Shown piece after piece: positions 20,561-32,679 of a stretch of DNA of 64,000 bases. This DNA comes from Ottelia alismoides (taxonomy: Eukaryota; Streptophyta; Magnoliopsida; Alismatales; Hydrocharitaceae). The notes under the pieces were generated by a model, which was not told where the DNA came from, did no database searches, and saw only the letters and a program-made list of their open reading frames with translations. The first letter of the stretch is position 1. Every line of letters starts with the position of its first letter. Location: contig JAZKJV010011616.1 of NCBI GenBank assembly GCA_037367405.1, forward strand, positions 1-64,000. The letters are read 5' to 3'. Position numbers and translations under genes: made by a program.

Positions 20561-20997
20561 ATGGAGATAAAACACTTGATTGCAGTAATAATAATATCTT
20601 CAAAGATGATAAAACTTAGAGATAGTGATCTCAAAGTCTTATCTTCAAAAGTCTAAGGTCTTGTAGATAGTGATCTATAAGGGTCTTGACTGTAGATATC
20701 TTAGGAGATAGAGATCTCCAGGAATAAAGGTATTCTAAAAGGATTGTGGGAATACTGGTTATGATAATTAATAAGATGTAGTGTCAAGGACACTATAACC
20801 AACAAAATTGAGTATCGGTTGCATGAGATGCAACATTCGCATTGGATGCAAACACTGTTACTAGGAGTGCCAGAAAAGGACTTGGCGTAGTCTCTTGGGA
20901 ACAGAGTGATTGATCAGCTTACCTAGCTATTTTCTAAATAGACTATGATTGTCACATGAGTGTGGGTTTAGATGATTAGCCCATTAATGGCTCTTTG
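20561..20997 (+). pseudogene. Element K RNase H tail, barely readable
   Basis: By position this is the RNase H and pol C-terminus. Only scattered similarity remains, and no catalytic residues can be assigned. The segment ends at the PPT. Confidence 0.45.
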
Positions 20998-21011
20998 GGC
21001 TAGTGGGAGAT
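20998..21011 (+). promoter_or_regulatory. Polypurine tract of element K
   Basis: GGCTAGTGGGAGAT directly precedes the 3' LTR start TGTTGG. A GTGGGAGATTGTTGG context is usual for plant copia elements. Confidence 0.85.
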
Positions 21012-23655
21012 TGTTGGACATGCCAGCCCACGGCGAGCCATTATGCAATAAATGTTATTGCAATTCACTCCTTAATCTGATATAAAGAGTACATAGTTTG
21101 CATAATAGGTCCCTTAGTACAATTAGGGTTATGTACCATGGCCATCTTAATGATCATACGGCTGTTGATTCAATTATTGAATCATAGAGGCTGGTGCTTA
21201 GATGAATATCTAATGAGTTAGATTGAGGACTCATCAAGCACCGTTAAATGATTATTAAGAGATGATCTCCAGCCTGAGTAGGAGATGGCAATCCTTTCTC
21301 AGTTAGGCTGATATGTGACTGACTTCTTGATGCAGGTCCTCTGCATAGGAATAGAGATTCGGAGGTGTCAGATTAGTTAGGTCAAAGAGTTGACTTAACG
21401 AGATCGAGATAACCAAAGTCCTATATCATATGCTGTCATGATATAGGCACACATCCTCTGACTGGAGACAGATGTGTTACTATATGTCTGAGTATGTACA
21501 TTTGGCAGACCAATAGGTTGATGACCTAATCAAGGTCTATACACCGACGCGCTGGTGTGCATATAAGGGCATATGAGTAATACGATCTCTCAAAGGGATC
21601 ATACAGGTTCACTACTGAACCGGAAGACATGAGCTCACTCATGAGATATTGGGAAAAATCAAATTCCGTGCGCACGGTTGTCTCGCTTTGAATGCTTGAC
21701 TGAATTTGTTGGTTTGATATATACTTTTGGAAAGTATATGATCAAGACCTAGGTATGATATATGCTTTCGGAAAGTATATGATCGATACCAACTTCCAAT
21801 GATCGAATGAGAAACTTACTGATAGAACCCTGAAGTAGACAGTGAAAAGTTGATCTAATACTTCGGGTTTAATCTGAGTCTTCCAGTATGCAGGATGTAC
21901 AGGTATTAGGAATACCTGAGGGTGATGTGATCATAAACGATTGTATAACCATGACGCTTCCATTCCTAGGGAGTGATGAAACGGGTCTGGATTTTAGTGA
22001 CTCCTCTCAAGTATAGAAGTAATCTGATCTTAGTCCAAATGTTGGACATTGATCTGAATGTGATTCAGATGCAATGAGAAGATTAGATTTACGGTCTTGA
22101 TTTAATCAAGCATCTATGGGAGGTCCGCGATCTGGATTTGAGACATGATCTCAATATCCATGTCACTATATGTGGAACAATACAATCGCCCTGTCCTTAT
22201 CTCCAAGTATTCGCGGAGAAAGCGCATTATCCTTGAAAGAGTTCATGGATAATTCTATTGTTGATATATGTAACCGAGCATTGAGAAAATGGATAATTAA
22301 ATGTGATTTAATTATCATGAATAATATGAATTTGACTCATATTATAAGGAGAGTTATCTTAGATAATTAAATTAGATTTGATTATCAAAGATGTAGATAA
22401 TGTGAATGCGATTCATATTATTTGAGTACATGAGAATAAGTTATCCAATATAATTAAATGTGATTTAATTGTTATGGATAAGAATAATGTGGATAGAAAT
22501 ATCCAATTATTCATAATATATTATAAATGTGATTTATAATGTATTAAAGAGAGCTAATTATAATTTATATATGTTGATTAATTATTATGTGTATTGGATA
22601 CACATTGTGTAATTAATTGACAATGTAAATTATATGTTGTTTTGGGTTGTGAATTTGATTCACAATTTTTCTATGGCAAGATTACAATATTCTCAAATAT
22701 AATTGTGAACTATTTTTGTAGAATAAAAAGCCAACAAAAGTTATTGGAAATAAATAGAGGAGATTTTCAAGGAGATATGCAATCTCATGGATTTCCATGA
22801 GATTGCTCTCTCCATGGAAAGAGGGGGGCGGCACATCATTCCTATAAGGAATGTTTGGCCGTCCACTTTGGAAGGTACATGGAGATGAAATCTCCATGTA
22901 TCTTCTCTCCTTATTTATTGGTTTGATTTGGATTAATTTGTATTTGATTTTGTCAAATATATTTTGATCTAAATTTGTTGGTTTTACCAACAACAATCTT
23001 GGCCATTGGATTGACATAAATTAATCCCATCCATTGATTTTATATGTCACATGGATTGAGATCCATGGATCCCAAAACCCTATAAATAGAGAGGCATACC
23101 CATGCTCTCTCTTTACACACAATGCTTGAGAAGCATCTCTCTCTCTTTCTCTCTCGGCGTCAGCCCTCTCTCTCCCTCTCATGGCCGTCCACCATGGATG
23201 CCATGGAGAGGTTCTCCATCGCCGCGGCATCGTCGTTATACTTCGTCTGCTCGTGGATCTCCATCTCCTTCGGTGCGCCTCGCTCGCGAAGAAGTCGTCG
23301 GATCTCGTGTGTCGAGATCAGGAGATCCACCGCTTGGATCATCAACATGGATTGTGAGAAGCACGCGGTTCATCCCCGCGCTCGCAAGTGTCTCCTCCGT
23401 CGGATCGGACTTGAGACAGGAGGTCTCTTCGTTTAGAGACTTGATCACAACCACGCTTCAAGAGGTAATCCTAATACTTGTTTGTGGTTTAGACGAGACG
23501 ATCCGAGAAGTGTTCTTGGATCATGTGGTTTCGTCGTAATAAATTTTTTTAAATTCCGCTGCATCGAGCAACGAGTCCGACTAGTCGCTCCACGTCGTAT
23601 TCGATGCGACGCTCACGCTTCCGTGATGCGCTTGAGGATCAAACCATATCCTTCA
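21012..23655 (+). repeat. Element K 3' LTR
   Basis: This 2644 bp copy of 13080-15727 has scattered substitutions. Several inverted repeats are better preserved here: ATATACTTT/AAAGTATAT at 21719-21739, ATTATAAA/TTTATAAT with loop TGTGA at 22520-22540, and TACATGGAGAT/ATCTCCATGTA around GAA at 22876-22900, which has one mismatch in the 5' LTR. The TATA box is at 23081-23088. Confidence 0.9.
23081..23088 (+). promoter_or_regulatory. TATA box of element K 3' LTR
   Basis: TATAAATA is identical in context to 15148-15155. Confidence 0.75.
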
Positions 23656-23660
23656 CACGA
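23656..23660. repeat. Target site duplication CACGA, right of element K
   Basis: CACGA repeats 13075-13079. Element A RT continues directly after it; the uninterrupted counterpart is at 61246-61300. Confidence 0.9.
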
Positions 23661-24810
23661 TTGTTACCAATGACAAAGAAGAGGATATTTCAACAATAAT
23701 GCCGACCTCATTGTGACTCTATGTTGAATAGAAATCTGAACCTCACCACAAAGAATGATCACTTTCCATTGCCCTTCATCGATCAGATTCTCGAGAGTTT
23801 GGCCGCGAAGGAATACTTCTGCTACTTGTACGACATTTTGCCCACAACCAAGTTGCAATCGTGCTCGAAGACCAAGAGAAAACCATTTTCACGTATCCAT
23901 TTGGGATGTAGACTTTCCGATGGATGTCGTTCGGGCTGTGCAACGCCCACCAGCATTCCAGTGATGTATGCTAGTTGTATTTGATGACATGGTGGGTAGT
24001 TCTCTAGAGGTATTCATGGATGATTTCTCATTCTATGAAGATTCATTTGATCAATGTCTATACTATTTAGACCGAGTTATGCAGAGGTGTTGCGAAGTGA
24101 ACCTCATGCTCTCATGGGAGAAGAGCAACTTCATAATGATAAAGGGGATCATGCTGGGTCACGTTGTATCAAAACGTGTCATGGAAGTTGACCCAGCCAA
24201 GGTGGAGGTAATTCCAAAACTTGAGACTCCTACGAATCTAAAATAAGTTCAATTATTCTTAGGGTACATCAATTTCTACCAATGATTCATCAAAGATTTT
24301 AGTAAGCTGGCCCGACCGTTGACTAAATTGCTAGGAAAGGAGACAGATTTTATCATTGATAACTATGTACTCCGAGTCTTTACGTAGTTGAACGATTTGT
24401 TCATTGAGTCCTTGTCCTGTAACCACCAGATTGTACATAGCCATTTGAGATTATGATGGATGCATCAGATTAAACTATCAGTTCCATGTTGGGATAGAGG
24501 AAAGACAATGTGCCATTTGTTATTCACTATGCTAGCAGAACACTATATGAAGCTCAAAAGAACTACATGGTCATGAAAAAGAGCGGCTAGCAGTAGTTTT
24601 TGCCCTGGAGAAGTTTAGATCCATGCTTGGAAACAAAGTCATAGTTTACACTGATCATTCTACCATCTCGCACTTGCAAGAGAAGAAGGATGCCAAACCA
24701 CACCTTATCAGATGGATCCTTCTACTCCAAATGTTTGACCTCGAGATCTGATACAAGCATGGAGTCAAAAATTTAGTGGTAGATTATTTGTCCAGACTAC
24801 TCGAGTCTGA
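23661..24810 (+). pseudogene. Element A reverse transcriptase (resumed) and RNase H
   Basis: The RT copies genomic RNA into DNA in the particle, and RNase H removes the RNA strand. After the copia insertion the RT resumes at the segment readable as IVTNDKEEDI. The palm catalytic box VFMDDFSFYEDSF is intact (FMDD codons 24013-24024). The following frame (to 24246) reads EVNLMLSWEKSNFIMIKGIM and a LGHVVSKRVMEVDPAKVEVI segment, the Ty3/gypsy thumb region. RNase H remnants at 24600-24810 include [20 protein letters not shown] followed by [12 protein letters not shown] and a VVDYLSRL end. Several stops and frameshifts make it inactive despite the intact palm box. Confidence 0.88.
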
Positions 24811-25900
24811 GTCTCTTGAGCAGAATTTGAGGCCTATCACTAAAACCTTTCCAGACAAAGCCATATTTCCAATCACCTTGCTCCCACGGTATGTTGATAT
24901 TGTGAATTATCTTGTGTCTAAGAGAACTCCACGAGATTGGTTGAAACTGAAAGTAGACAAATTTTTTTCTGAGATCCATTTCAACCAGTGGGAGGATCTA
25001 TATCGATTTTGTGAGGGGGTAGATTGTATCAGGAGAAGGTGCATTCCTCGGGAGTAAGTTTCTAGTGTCCTCGCATATTTCCAAGATCAAGAATCTGGAT
25101 GGCACCATTCAAGCAAAAGAACGACAACAAAAGTAGTATAATGTGGCCTTTGGTGTCCGACCTTGTTTAAAGATGCAAAAGATTATGTAAAGCATTGCAC
25201 TAACTATCAGAAGATGGGGGAACAATTGGAATGAGAGACACAATGCCATTGAAATATATTCAAATTTCAAATGTATTTGATGCATGGGACATTGACTTCA
25301 TGGCCCATTTCTAAACAGTCAGGGATTTGAATACATTCTGCTCACTATTGACTATGTTAAGCATTGGGTGGAGGCTATCCGAACCCGAGCCGTTGACATT
25401 CGCACCATCTATCATTTTTTAAAGGATCATGTCATTTCAATGTTCGGTTTTCTGATCACTCTTATATTTGATGATGGTTGCCATTTCATCAATAAAGGTA
25501 AAGAAGCTAACTCACGAATTATGCATCAAACATCATGAAGCTTCTCCCTACCACCAACTGTCCAATGGATTGACAAAATGCTCAAATAGGGAGATTAAGA
25601 CAATTCATTAGAAGCTTGTGTGTCAGGATCGCAAGAAATGATCTTAGTTGCTTGACTAGGTTCTTTGGTCTTACGAAATGACAAATAAGTCCCCTTTGGG
25701 AATGTCTCCCTACCGCCTAGTATACGGCAAGCCATGCCATCTGCCCATGGAACTCATTCATAAATCTTTATTGGTAATCAATATTTCTAATGTGGATTCC
25801 GAGAAGGTCGAGAAGAAACGAAAGTTGGATCTGGGTTGACTACTTGAATTTCGTTACTACGCATATGACAACAACCTATTGTACAAGGAAAAGGTCAAGA
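24811..25900 (+). pseudogene. Element A integrase, degenerate, no chromodomain seen
   Basis: The linker after RNase H (24811-24990) reads YVDIVNYLVSKRTPRDWLK. The N-terminal zinc-binding region should follow and is partly visible (a CTNYQKMG Cys piece near 25197, with the second Cys changed to Tyr). Core fragments are seen around 25250-25500, and a WECLPTA / YTASHAICPWNSFI piece at 25690-25760 corresponds to the GKACHLPVELEHK-type motif known from Tat/Athila integrases. No chromodomain is visible, in agreement with that lineage. All frames are broken. Confidence 0.8.
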
Positions 25901-26320
25901 AGTGACATAACAAGTAAATCTACTAAAAGTCTTTTGAACCACAAGTTAGAAGGCTTGGTTGTTCAATGTGAAGTTGATGATTTTTCCAGGAGAGTTAAAA
26001 TGCAAATGGACCGGGCTGTTTATAGTAAAGCATGTACGTGATAAAGATAGTGCAATGATATTAGGATTGTCATCGGTCGCACATCCCATTGTGATGAACG
26101 AACTGTAACTAAAACAATACCTAGAACATGACACCTTCCTGTCCGTTGTGTATTCTATTCAAGTCGTATATGAAGATGAGCTGAAAGCAACCACATTTGA
26201 TTATTCAGAAAAAGAAGACTAAAACAATTTTAAATGATATTTCTTTTCTTCTTCTATTATTTTTCTTTTCATTTTCATTTTCATTTTCTCTTTCTTATGA
26301 AAAGGTGTTCACTTCATTCA
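25901..26320 (+). other. Element A pol end and AT-rich spacer
   Basis: After the integrase remnant the sequence holds short open frames (25790-26041, 26197-26436) without recognisable domains. A TTTTCATTTTCATTTTC run at about 26265-26290 is low complexity. It bridges to the 3' hairpin region. Confidence 0.5.
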
Positions 26321-26326
26321 TCACTG

Positions 26327-26710
26327 TTATATTTAGGGCATACTTTGTCCTAAGTATAAGGGAATGTGTACCCCAAATTGTTTATTCCTTTATCTCGCAC
26401 ATGTCCACTCAACTTTTGATATCCATTCTATACTAAGGGATATTTTACCCTAATTATAGGTCAGGATAGGTCGAGCCGATAATTTCATATAATCCCACCA
26501 TTGACCCTCCTTTCCTCGTGTACAGTCTGCTATACTTTAGATTATTTCATTCTAAGTATATGGCAGACGATTAACTTCTCATTCGTTTATTATTCAGTTG
26601 TCTCATCTCAAGTTATGTCTTCTCTTTTTCTCTCTAATATATGAGGACATAACTCATGATAAGTACAAGGGGATTATCTATACTTTATATATACTTTAGC
26701 CATAACTCGT
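26327..26710 (+). repeat. 3' hairpin cassette of element A
   Basis: Three imperfect hairpins built on TATACTTAGG / CCTAAGTATA words lie at 26327-26359, 26428-26459 and 26528-26563. A TATG-AGGA-CATA stem-loop at 26640-26651 is followed by AAGTACAAGGGGATTATC, a PPT-like phrase, and then by ACTTTAGCCATAACTC. The same order is found on the minus strand at 33530-33980 (element B), and a close relative at 8015-8270 (element L). Confidence 0.65.
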
Positions 26711-26879
26711 ACTTTCGTATTTTCATTAATATGGCTAATTAATAAAATTAATCACATCAAACTATTTATATATAATGACTAATAAAATTAGGTTTAAAAT
26801 GTTTCTACAAAATGTTTGAAAATTTGTTTGAAAATCTTTTTGAAAAAATTCTTTGAAAACTGTTTGGAAAATTATGCTT
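26711..26879 (+). other. AT-rich end of element A before element B
   Basis: The stretch holds an AT-rich segment and then TTTGAAAA-like repeats, matching the tract that follows the hairpin cassette in element B (33500 leftwards). The match to A's 3' region stops at about 26875; its last 0.5 kb is found at 46214-46728. Confidence 0.5.
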
Positions 26880-27496
26880 CTTCCAAATCTTTTGCTCCTC
26901 CTCCTACACTCTCTCGATGCTCGGTGAAGAAATGAGCTGCCCCCACTCCTCTCGGGTACGCCAACGCTCCTAGGAATGCCACTCTCCCTCGTCGGTCTCT
27001 CTCAAGAAAGAGGAAATAAAGGAATATGTAAGTAACACAATTATGATAATATAAGCAAATAAAATATGAGAAAATAAATAATAAAATATAGACAAACAAA
27101 AGAAGCAAACACTAAGGTCGATCAGAGGCAAAATGAAAAAGAGTAAGTGAATGGATTTCAAATAAATCATTAAATCCAATCTTGGGGAGCTTTCATTGTC
27201 CGACAAATCGGATCCTGCATGCATTGTGTAAGATCCCTCACGGCACGTGGAATTCAAAGTGAGTGCTCTCTCCTCAACATGTTGCAATCTACATAACAAT
27301 ATATATACAAAAAAATATAGACAAGAATAATTATAATATAAAAAGAATATAGAAAATGAATATGAACAAGTGTCAGAAGATATGCACAAGTAATATGTGA
27401 CGAAAGTAAGAATACAAAAAATGAAAAGAAAATAATAAAATATCTATAACCAAGAATAGTAGTTCAAGAGACAAACCTAGCTACCCTCACCATGCC
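26880..27496 (-). other. Extra leader fragment outside the B 3' LTR
   Basis: The segment matches the true leader of B at 41740-42346. Shared parts include a CTCCTCxTCCTAC-like block, a GGTGAAGAAATGAGC phrase, a GTGTAAGATCCCTCA phrase and the AT-rich end. It would be the 5' internal region of another element copy using the LTR at 27518 as its 5' LTR. It is cut off at about 26880 by element A sequence. Confidence 0.7.
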
Positions 27497-27514
27497 TCCC
27501 TGTCAACGGTGCCA
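27497..27514 (-). promoter_or_regulatory. PBS-like site adjoining the B left LTR
   Basis: The minus strand reads TGGCACCGTTGACAGGGA, three mismatches from the PBS of element L, three bases from the LTR end. Confidence 0.65.
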
Positions 27515-27517
27515 TAT

Positions 27518-30500
27518 TGTTGAACACTAGCTTTCGAATCTTTATTTAATGGAATTATTCACAAGTGATATTTGGTCATCGTAACCCAAAGAAGCGTCAA
27601 GAAAAAAATATTTGTTTTAATCACAGCTTAGGCCAACAAGTAAGAAAAACAATGTAAGCATAAGAACTACGAGTTATATTTATTTACTTGTATATCGTAC
27701 ATGATCAAACTCATGGAGGCTACAAAAATCCTAAGGGTTATTAAATGAATGAAAACTCAATGAAATAAAGGAGGAATTTCTATGCACACTACTCTTGGTT
27801 TTTGTATTTTTATGGAATTTTATTTTAATGTTTCTTATTTAGTTTTCTGATTTTACATTTTTATTGATTTTTAATTTTACAAATGATTTTTTTTATTTGA
27901 AAAATAATGGAATAATAAGTAGACAAAAAGAATAAATACACCGAACCACTATTTTCGTATTTTTCAAATATATCAAATATATACAGAAAATTAAACTTAA
28001 AGTATTTTTGGGTTTTTGAAAATTTGTTATTATTTTTGTAATTTTTCAAAAATTTCTAAAATCTTTAAGTGTTTAAAATAAATCAAAAACTGGAAAATCA
28101 ATAAACAAAAAACAATATTGATGTTTCTGGATTTTTTAAAATTGAAGATCAAATCAAGACTGGATGAAATACAACCTAACAGATTGTGGAATTCTTATAT
28201 TTTCCAGAAAGCAATTTTATAATTTTTGGAAATTTATATGATTTTATATGAATTTTTAAGAGTTTTGTATGTTTTGTGATTTTTTTGGTGTTATTAGGAA
28301 TTTAAATGTGAAAATGTTAATGTAATTAATATAAATGAATTTAAAAAGGAAAGAATTTTTAAGAATTTTTTGAGAGTTTTTAATAACTTTAGTTGATTTT
28401 TAAATGGAAATAAGGAATATTTTTGGAGTTCTGAAATTATTAAAAATATATAAAATTATTGAAATGCAAAATAAAAATTAATGGCGCATGAACTAATAAA
28501 CAGAGAGCTGACATGATTTTTATGGAATTTTCAAAGAGGTTTTGTTATTACTAATTTGATTTTAAAATGCAAAATAATATTCAGTTGCACAGGTGTGTAG
28601 ATGTTAAGAATAATTATTTATGGGCTATCTGATAAACAAATAAAGAATTATGGGGCCAAATCAGCAATTTATAAAAAAATTCCGTCTGCTTACGCATGTG
28701 AGGTGCATTGGATTGGACCTATACACAAATAATTTAATTGTTGGGGCCAAATAGAAATAAATTAACTACAAACTTTTTATTGCAATTATTCCAAATAATC
28801 ACGTGCTACGCACGTTCTGAAGTTCAGAAAGGACTTATGTAAATAAAAGAAGTCACAAGGTAAATAATACAAAAGTTCAAATGATGACAAATAGACACGT
28901 GACCCTGTGGGGACTTATTTGCAAAATAAATAAAAGGTTTCAAAAAGGCGTGAAGTCAAAGATTTGTCAATAGGTAATGTATCCCCAATATCTAACCAAA
29001 GTCTCACTACGGTACCGATCAAAAAAATCAGTTGTAGCGACGAAACAGATTTAGGAATTTATTGACATTCACCAAAAAAGTTACTGTAAATAATCCTAAT
29101 GGTACTGAAACGATGAAAAGAACAACTAAAAACTTATTTGGTATTATACGAGAGCTAGGGGCGTATATTTTAGCCTTAAAACTCGCGGACTAATTAATGG
29201 TTGTGATATGCTTAAATGTCGATCGAATGGTTGACTATAAAGCGTGCTTGGATGGTAGAGATCTGCTCTAGATGGTTAGATCAATAACGGAGTTTTGGGT
29301 ATTTTCAATTACCGTGATCTAATCTAGAGATGATGTTCTTGATTGGACGACTCCAAGTGGTCTTGGAAGAAACAACATGAAGGTTGACTCGAGAGAACAT
29401 CGATCGAGCAATGCTTGCTCAATATCCATTTGAATCGATCTATGAAAGGCTCTACGATTCATTGTGATGACTCAGCATCTACAGAATGGTTCCAAAATGG
29501 TCACCGATGCTAAAACATGAGCTGGAGGTTAGAAGTTGCACAGCTCCAGGTGAACCTCAGACTCGCTTTCCTCACTCCCATGTGTGCTCCAAGGACCTGC
29601 AAGCTATTGCTTGTGCTCGGAGGAAGTCTCCAGCCTCTTTTATTTAGCAAGAGAACGAAAGAAATGGTGAAAGAATGGGGGCTCCAGCAAAGATGGTAGG
29701 AGAGGGAGCCGATCTTTAGATCTGTTAGGATCTAAAGGAGGTCATGTGTGGAAGAAGGGTGAAGAAAGTGTTGGTGATAGTGTGCGAGTAGTCGGAGATG
29801 CGTGAGGATTATCGGAGAGCTTTGATCAAGCAGATCAGAGCTCATGTGACAATGGACCTTATCTGACTAATTAAATAAAATTAAAGAGAAATATGGATCA
29901 AAACTAAATAAATATTAACCTCTTGTTACCTACAGATGAACAGGGATGATTATCAGCCTCGATCTATTGCGAAAGGAGGACATGCAAGACCACACTGGAG
30001 AAGATCCGCCGAGTGGTTTCGATCACGAATCGAACAACTAAATCACACTCCTAGACACTCTCTAACTCGATCTAAGGAATTTTAGGGCTAAAATTAGATA
30101 AATCGCTAGCAAGGGAAGATGATGGAATATATATATAGGCACAAGTCTGACATGTTTTTAAATTTAAATAGCGAGCGACTCGAGGAGTGTGTGTGGATCT
30201 AATGTGCTGGCGAGGGATTTAGTTGAGTGGGCTTGAAATTAGGAGAATAATATGGATGGAGTTAGTAATCAGGGCTTATGGGAGAATTAGGCGAAGATGG
30301 CCTAGTGAGAGAAAAGGCAGAAATCATGGGGTGGATTGGGTAGTTGATCCGAGCCAACAATCCCGGGACAACCAATGGGAGCGCTTTTGGAATAGGACAA
30401 AATAGGCTAGACAATAAAAATCAATAAAAATGATAAATAAATTAGGTTAAAAATCAAAAAAAGATTATAAATGTAAATACAAATGTTAAGGATTAAATAT

Positions 30501-31529
30501 AGTTAATTTAGGTGATTTTTAATTAATTAAATAAGGTATATACTAGGGTGAAAATAAAGACAATGTGTTATCTGTAGGTATATATACCTTTCTAGACAAT
30601 CCTATGTTTTTTAATTACTTATTTTTACAAGGGTGTTAATGATATTCTTATTTGACTTTTTCAGAGGTGATTTATTAGATTAAATAAATTGAGGTATTTA
30701 CAGCATATACATAGTGGTACATATACATTATTTATCTTTGTTTATTTTTTTATTTTGTGATTTTTATTTGTATTTCATATGAGTCAAATACAATATACAC
30801 AATAAATTAAAAATACAATAGGTACAAATATGTGCAAGAAAATAAATAAGTAAATAATGTACATACTATACATAGGTATACTATACAATAGCACCCCAAA
30901 CAGCGTTGGTTTTTATGACCACATCTATTTTAAAGATTATTTAACTTGGAGAATAATGAAAGTGAGTTTGATGAGTTTTGAGTTTTGTTGGAGAAGATAT
31001 TCATCTTACAAGTTGAACTTTGCAACTTTTTCATAGTGTTGTAATTTATACATTATATATTGATTGTTCTTGCAATTATTTTATTATTTACAACAAATTT
31101 GTATGTACAAATTTTAAGAAGAAATCATTTTTTTAGGTTAATTTAAGCATAAATAAATTAATGAAAAGAATATGTATTATATACAATAATATACAAGTGA
31201 TGAATGTATATAAATGGATGTTTGATTTTCTATTTTTTTGGTATTTAGACCTTATCTCCCATTACTTTGTACCTTGTCTATCAGATCAAGTATTGACCTT
31301 CTCTCGGGGATAAAGTCGGCATTTATCTATTACATATACACACTCTTTATTTTCTTTATTTTTCCTTTGTTTATTTTTTAATTTATTTTAGGTTAAAATA
31401 GTGATATATATAATATTTATTCAAGAATTAGGGTTAGTAAACTAATAGATTTACTGATATTTACAAGTATTTTATAAATGATTTTAAGCTAAAATAAAAT
31501 AATAAAGATGATGAAATGCAAATTCATCA
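27518..31529 (-). repeat. Element B left LTR (3' LTR of the coding unit)
   Basis: This 4.0 kb repeat is homologous to 42368-46213. The minus-strand start TGATGAATTTG lies at 31529 and the end GTTCAACA at 27518. It has AT-rich flanks and a less AT-rich centre around 28900-30400. A TATA-like run is at 30127-30137. The short frames 29517-29699 and 30223-30405 have counterparts in the other LTR but no known domain. Confidence 0.8.
30127..30137 (-). promoter_or_regulatory. TATA box candidate in B left LTR
   Basis: The minus strand reads CCTATATATATATTCC. The homologous place in the other LTR has CCTATAAATATTCC (44734-44741), which supports a real TATA box. Confidence 0.65.
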
Positions 31530-32679
31530 CTCCCATGTGCTTTACCTTTTCTAGACCCTTAGAAAAAACATATTTGAAGAATAAGTCACTAAAAGAAAAA
31601 TAATAAGAATAAAGGAAAAAAATAAAGAACTTCGAACAATATTGAGTATTAAACATATCTACATAAAATCAAAGTATGTAGCTCGGTAAGACTTTTGGAT
31701 TATTAGTTTGGGAAGAACCTTAGTGGGAAACGGACTTGACACCCAACAACCTCTAGAAAGCGCACAAGCTTGCTCAAGTCTCCTCAATAGCTAGGTCATA
31801 ATAAATCAACTCATATGCAGACCCTTATGACTATGAATCTATCGTATACAGTGTGAGTAATATGTAGCTCTCCTCGGTTGAAGTGGTAAAGTCAATCTTC
31901 TCCAACATGGTTACCCTATTTCTCCAATCCAATAACTCACTCCTCGAGAAGCGGGATATTCCCTTCTAATTTCAAGTGCAACCTGCTCAAGAAGAGGTGG
32001 TGGAAAGAAGAATGGATGGTAGCCAGTGTAGCTACCTATCCTAAAATGCTTGGTCGGTGTAGCCAAGTCATCCAGCTACAGGCTCATAAATATCTAACTT
32101 GGAAGCTCAAGCTTGCTTACAAACTATACATCTATATACATACTATGACAGGCATTTTATTTTTAATCAGGCCTATCCACCATTTTAGAGTTTTTGATTT
32201 TTGTAATTTTTTTATACTAAGGTGCATAATGTACATAAGAAGTTTTTGCTCTTGAGCAAGTAGACTGTTGAAGCTTTTTTGCAAACCATAGCATTCTGTC
32301 GTTAGGCCTCGTCACTACGGGACAGGATTGGGGTACCATGGCCACAAATATGTGACTTCCAATATTACCATTGGCTTTTGTCTCATACCTGCAAATCCAA
32401 CCCTGTAACACTTCGATGAGGTGAGCAAAGTGCAAGTGCAGGTGTGAAAGCTAGGTCATTTTCAACAAGAGTCATGAGTGTGCTTCGAAGTATTCTACTT
32501 GGGAAGTCAAGATAACATTAAAGTTGGTCTTGAGTTTCCCAAAGAATTAAGTCTATAGACCTTAAGAATCTCAATTCCAATTCCTATAAGATTCTTCTAA
32601 AATTAAGTGGATTAAGGTCCAACCAAGCTCCATTCTTCGACTTTATTCAAGACTATTTTAAGTGTCAATACCATTCTTA
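31530..32679 (-). other. Element B 3' region between repeat tract and LTR
   Basis: There is no recognisable coding. The first bases next to the LTR read CATGGGAG on the sense strand, a weak PPT. The part 31680-32000 is the inverted counterpart of element A's 46260-46560, sharing a phrase about CGCTTCTCGAGGA in B versus CCGCTTCACAAGGA in A and a CATGTTGGAGAAG-like block. Short frames (32016-32255, 32217-32435) have no known domain. Confidence 0.55.

Larger units (their letters stand above)
13080..23655 (+). mobile_element. Element K: Ty1/copia retrotransposon, long LTRs, dead pol
   Basis: A 10.58 kb plus-strand insertion has 5' LTR 13080-15727, PBS 15730-15741, a degenerate internal region, PPT 20998-21011 and 3' LTR 21012-23655. 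The LTRs start TGTTGGACATG, end ATATCCTTCA and are about 97-98% identical by eye. The order of remnants (GAG-pre-integrase, integrase, RT, RNase H) is the copia order, with integrase before RT. Stops and frameshifts occur throughout pol. LTRs of 2.6 kb are long for copia. It interrupts the RT gene of element A. Confidence 0.93.

Noticed and set aside
26970..27389. 139-codon minus-strand frame that looks membrane-like
   Set aside because: The hydrophobic residues come from T-rich leader DNA; the homologous leader at 41840-42260 does not keep the frame.
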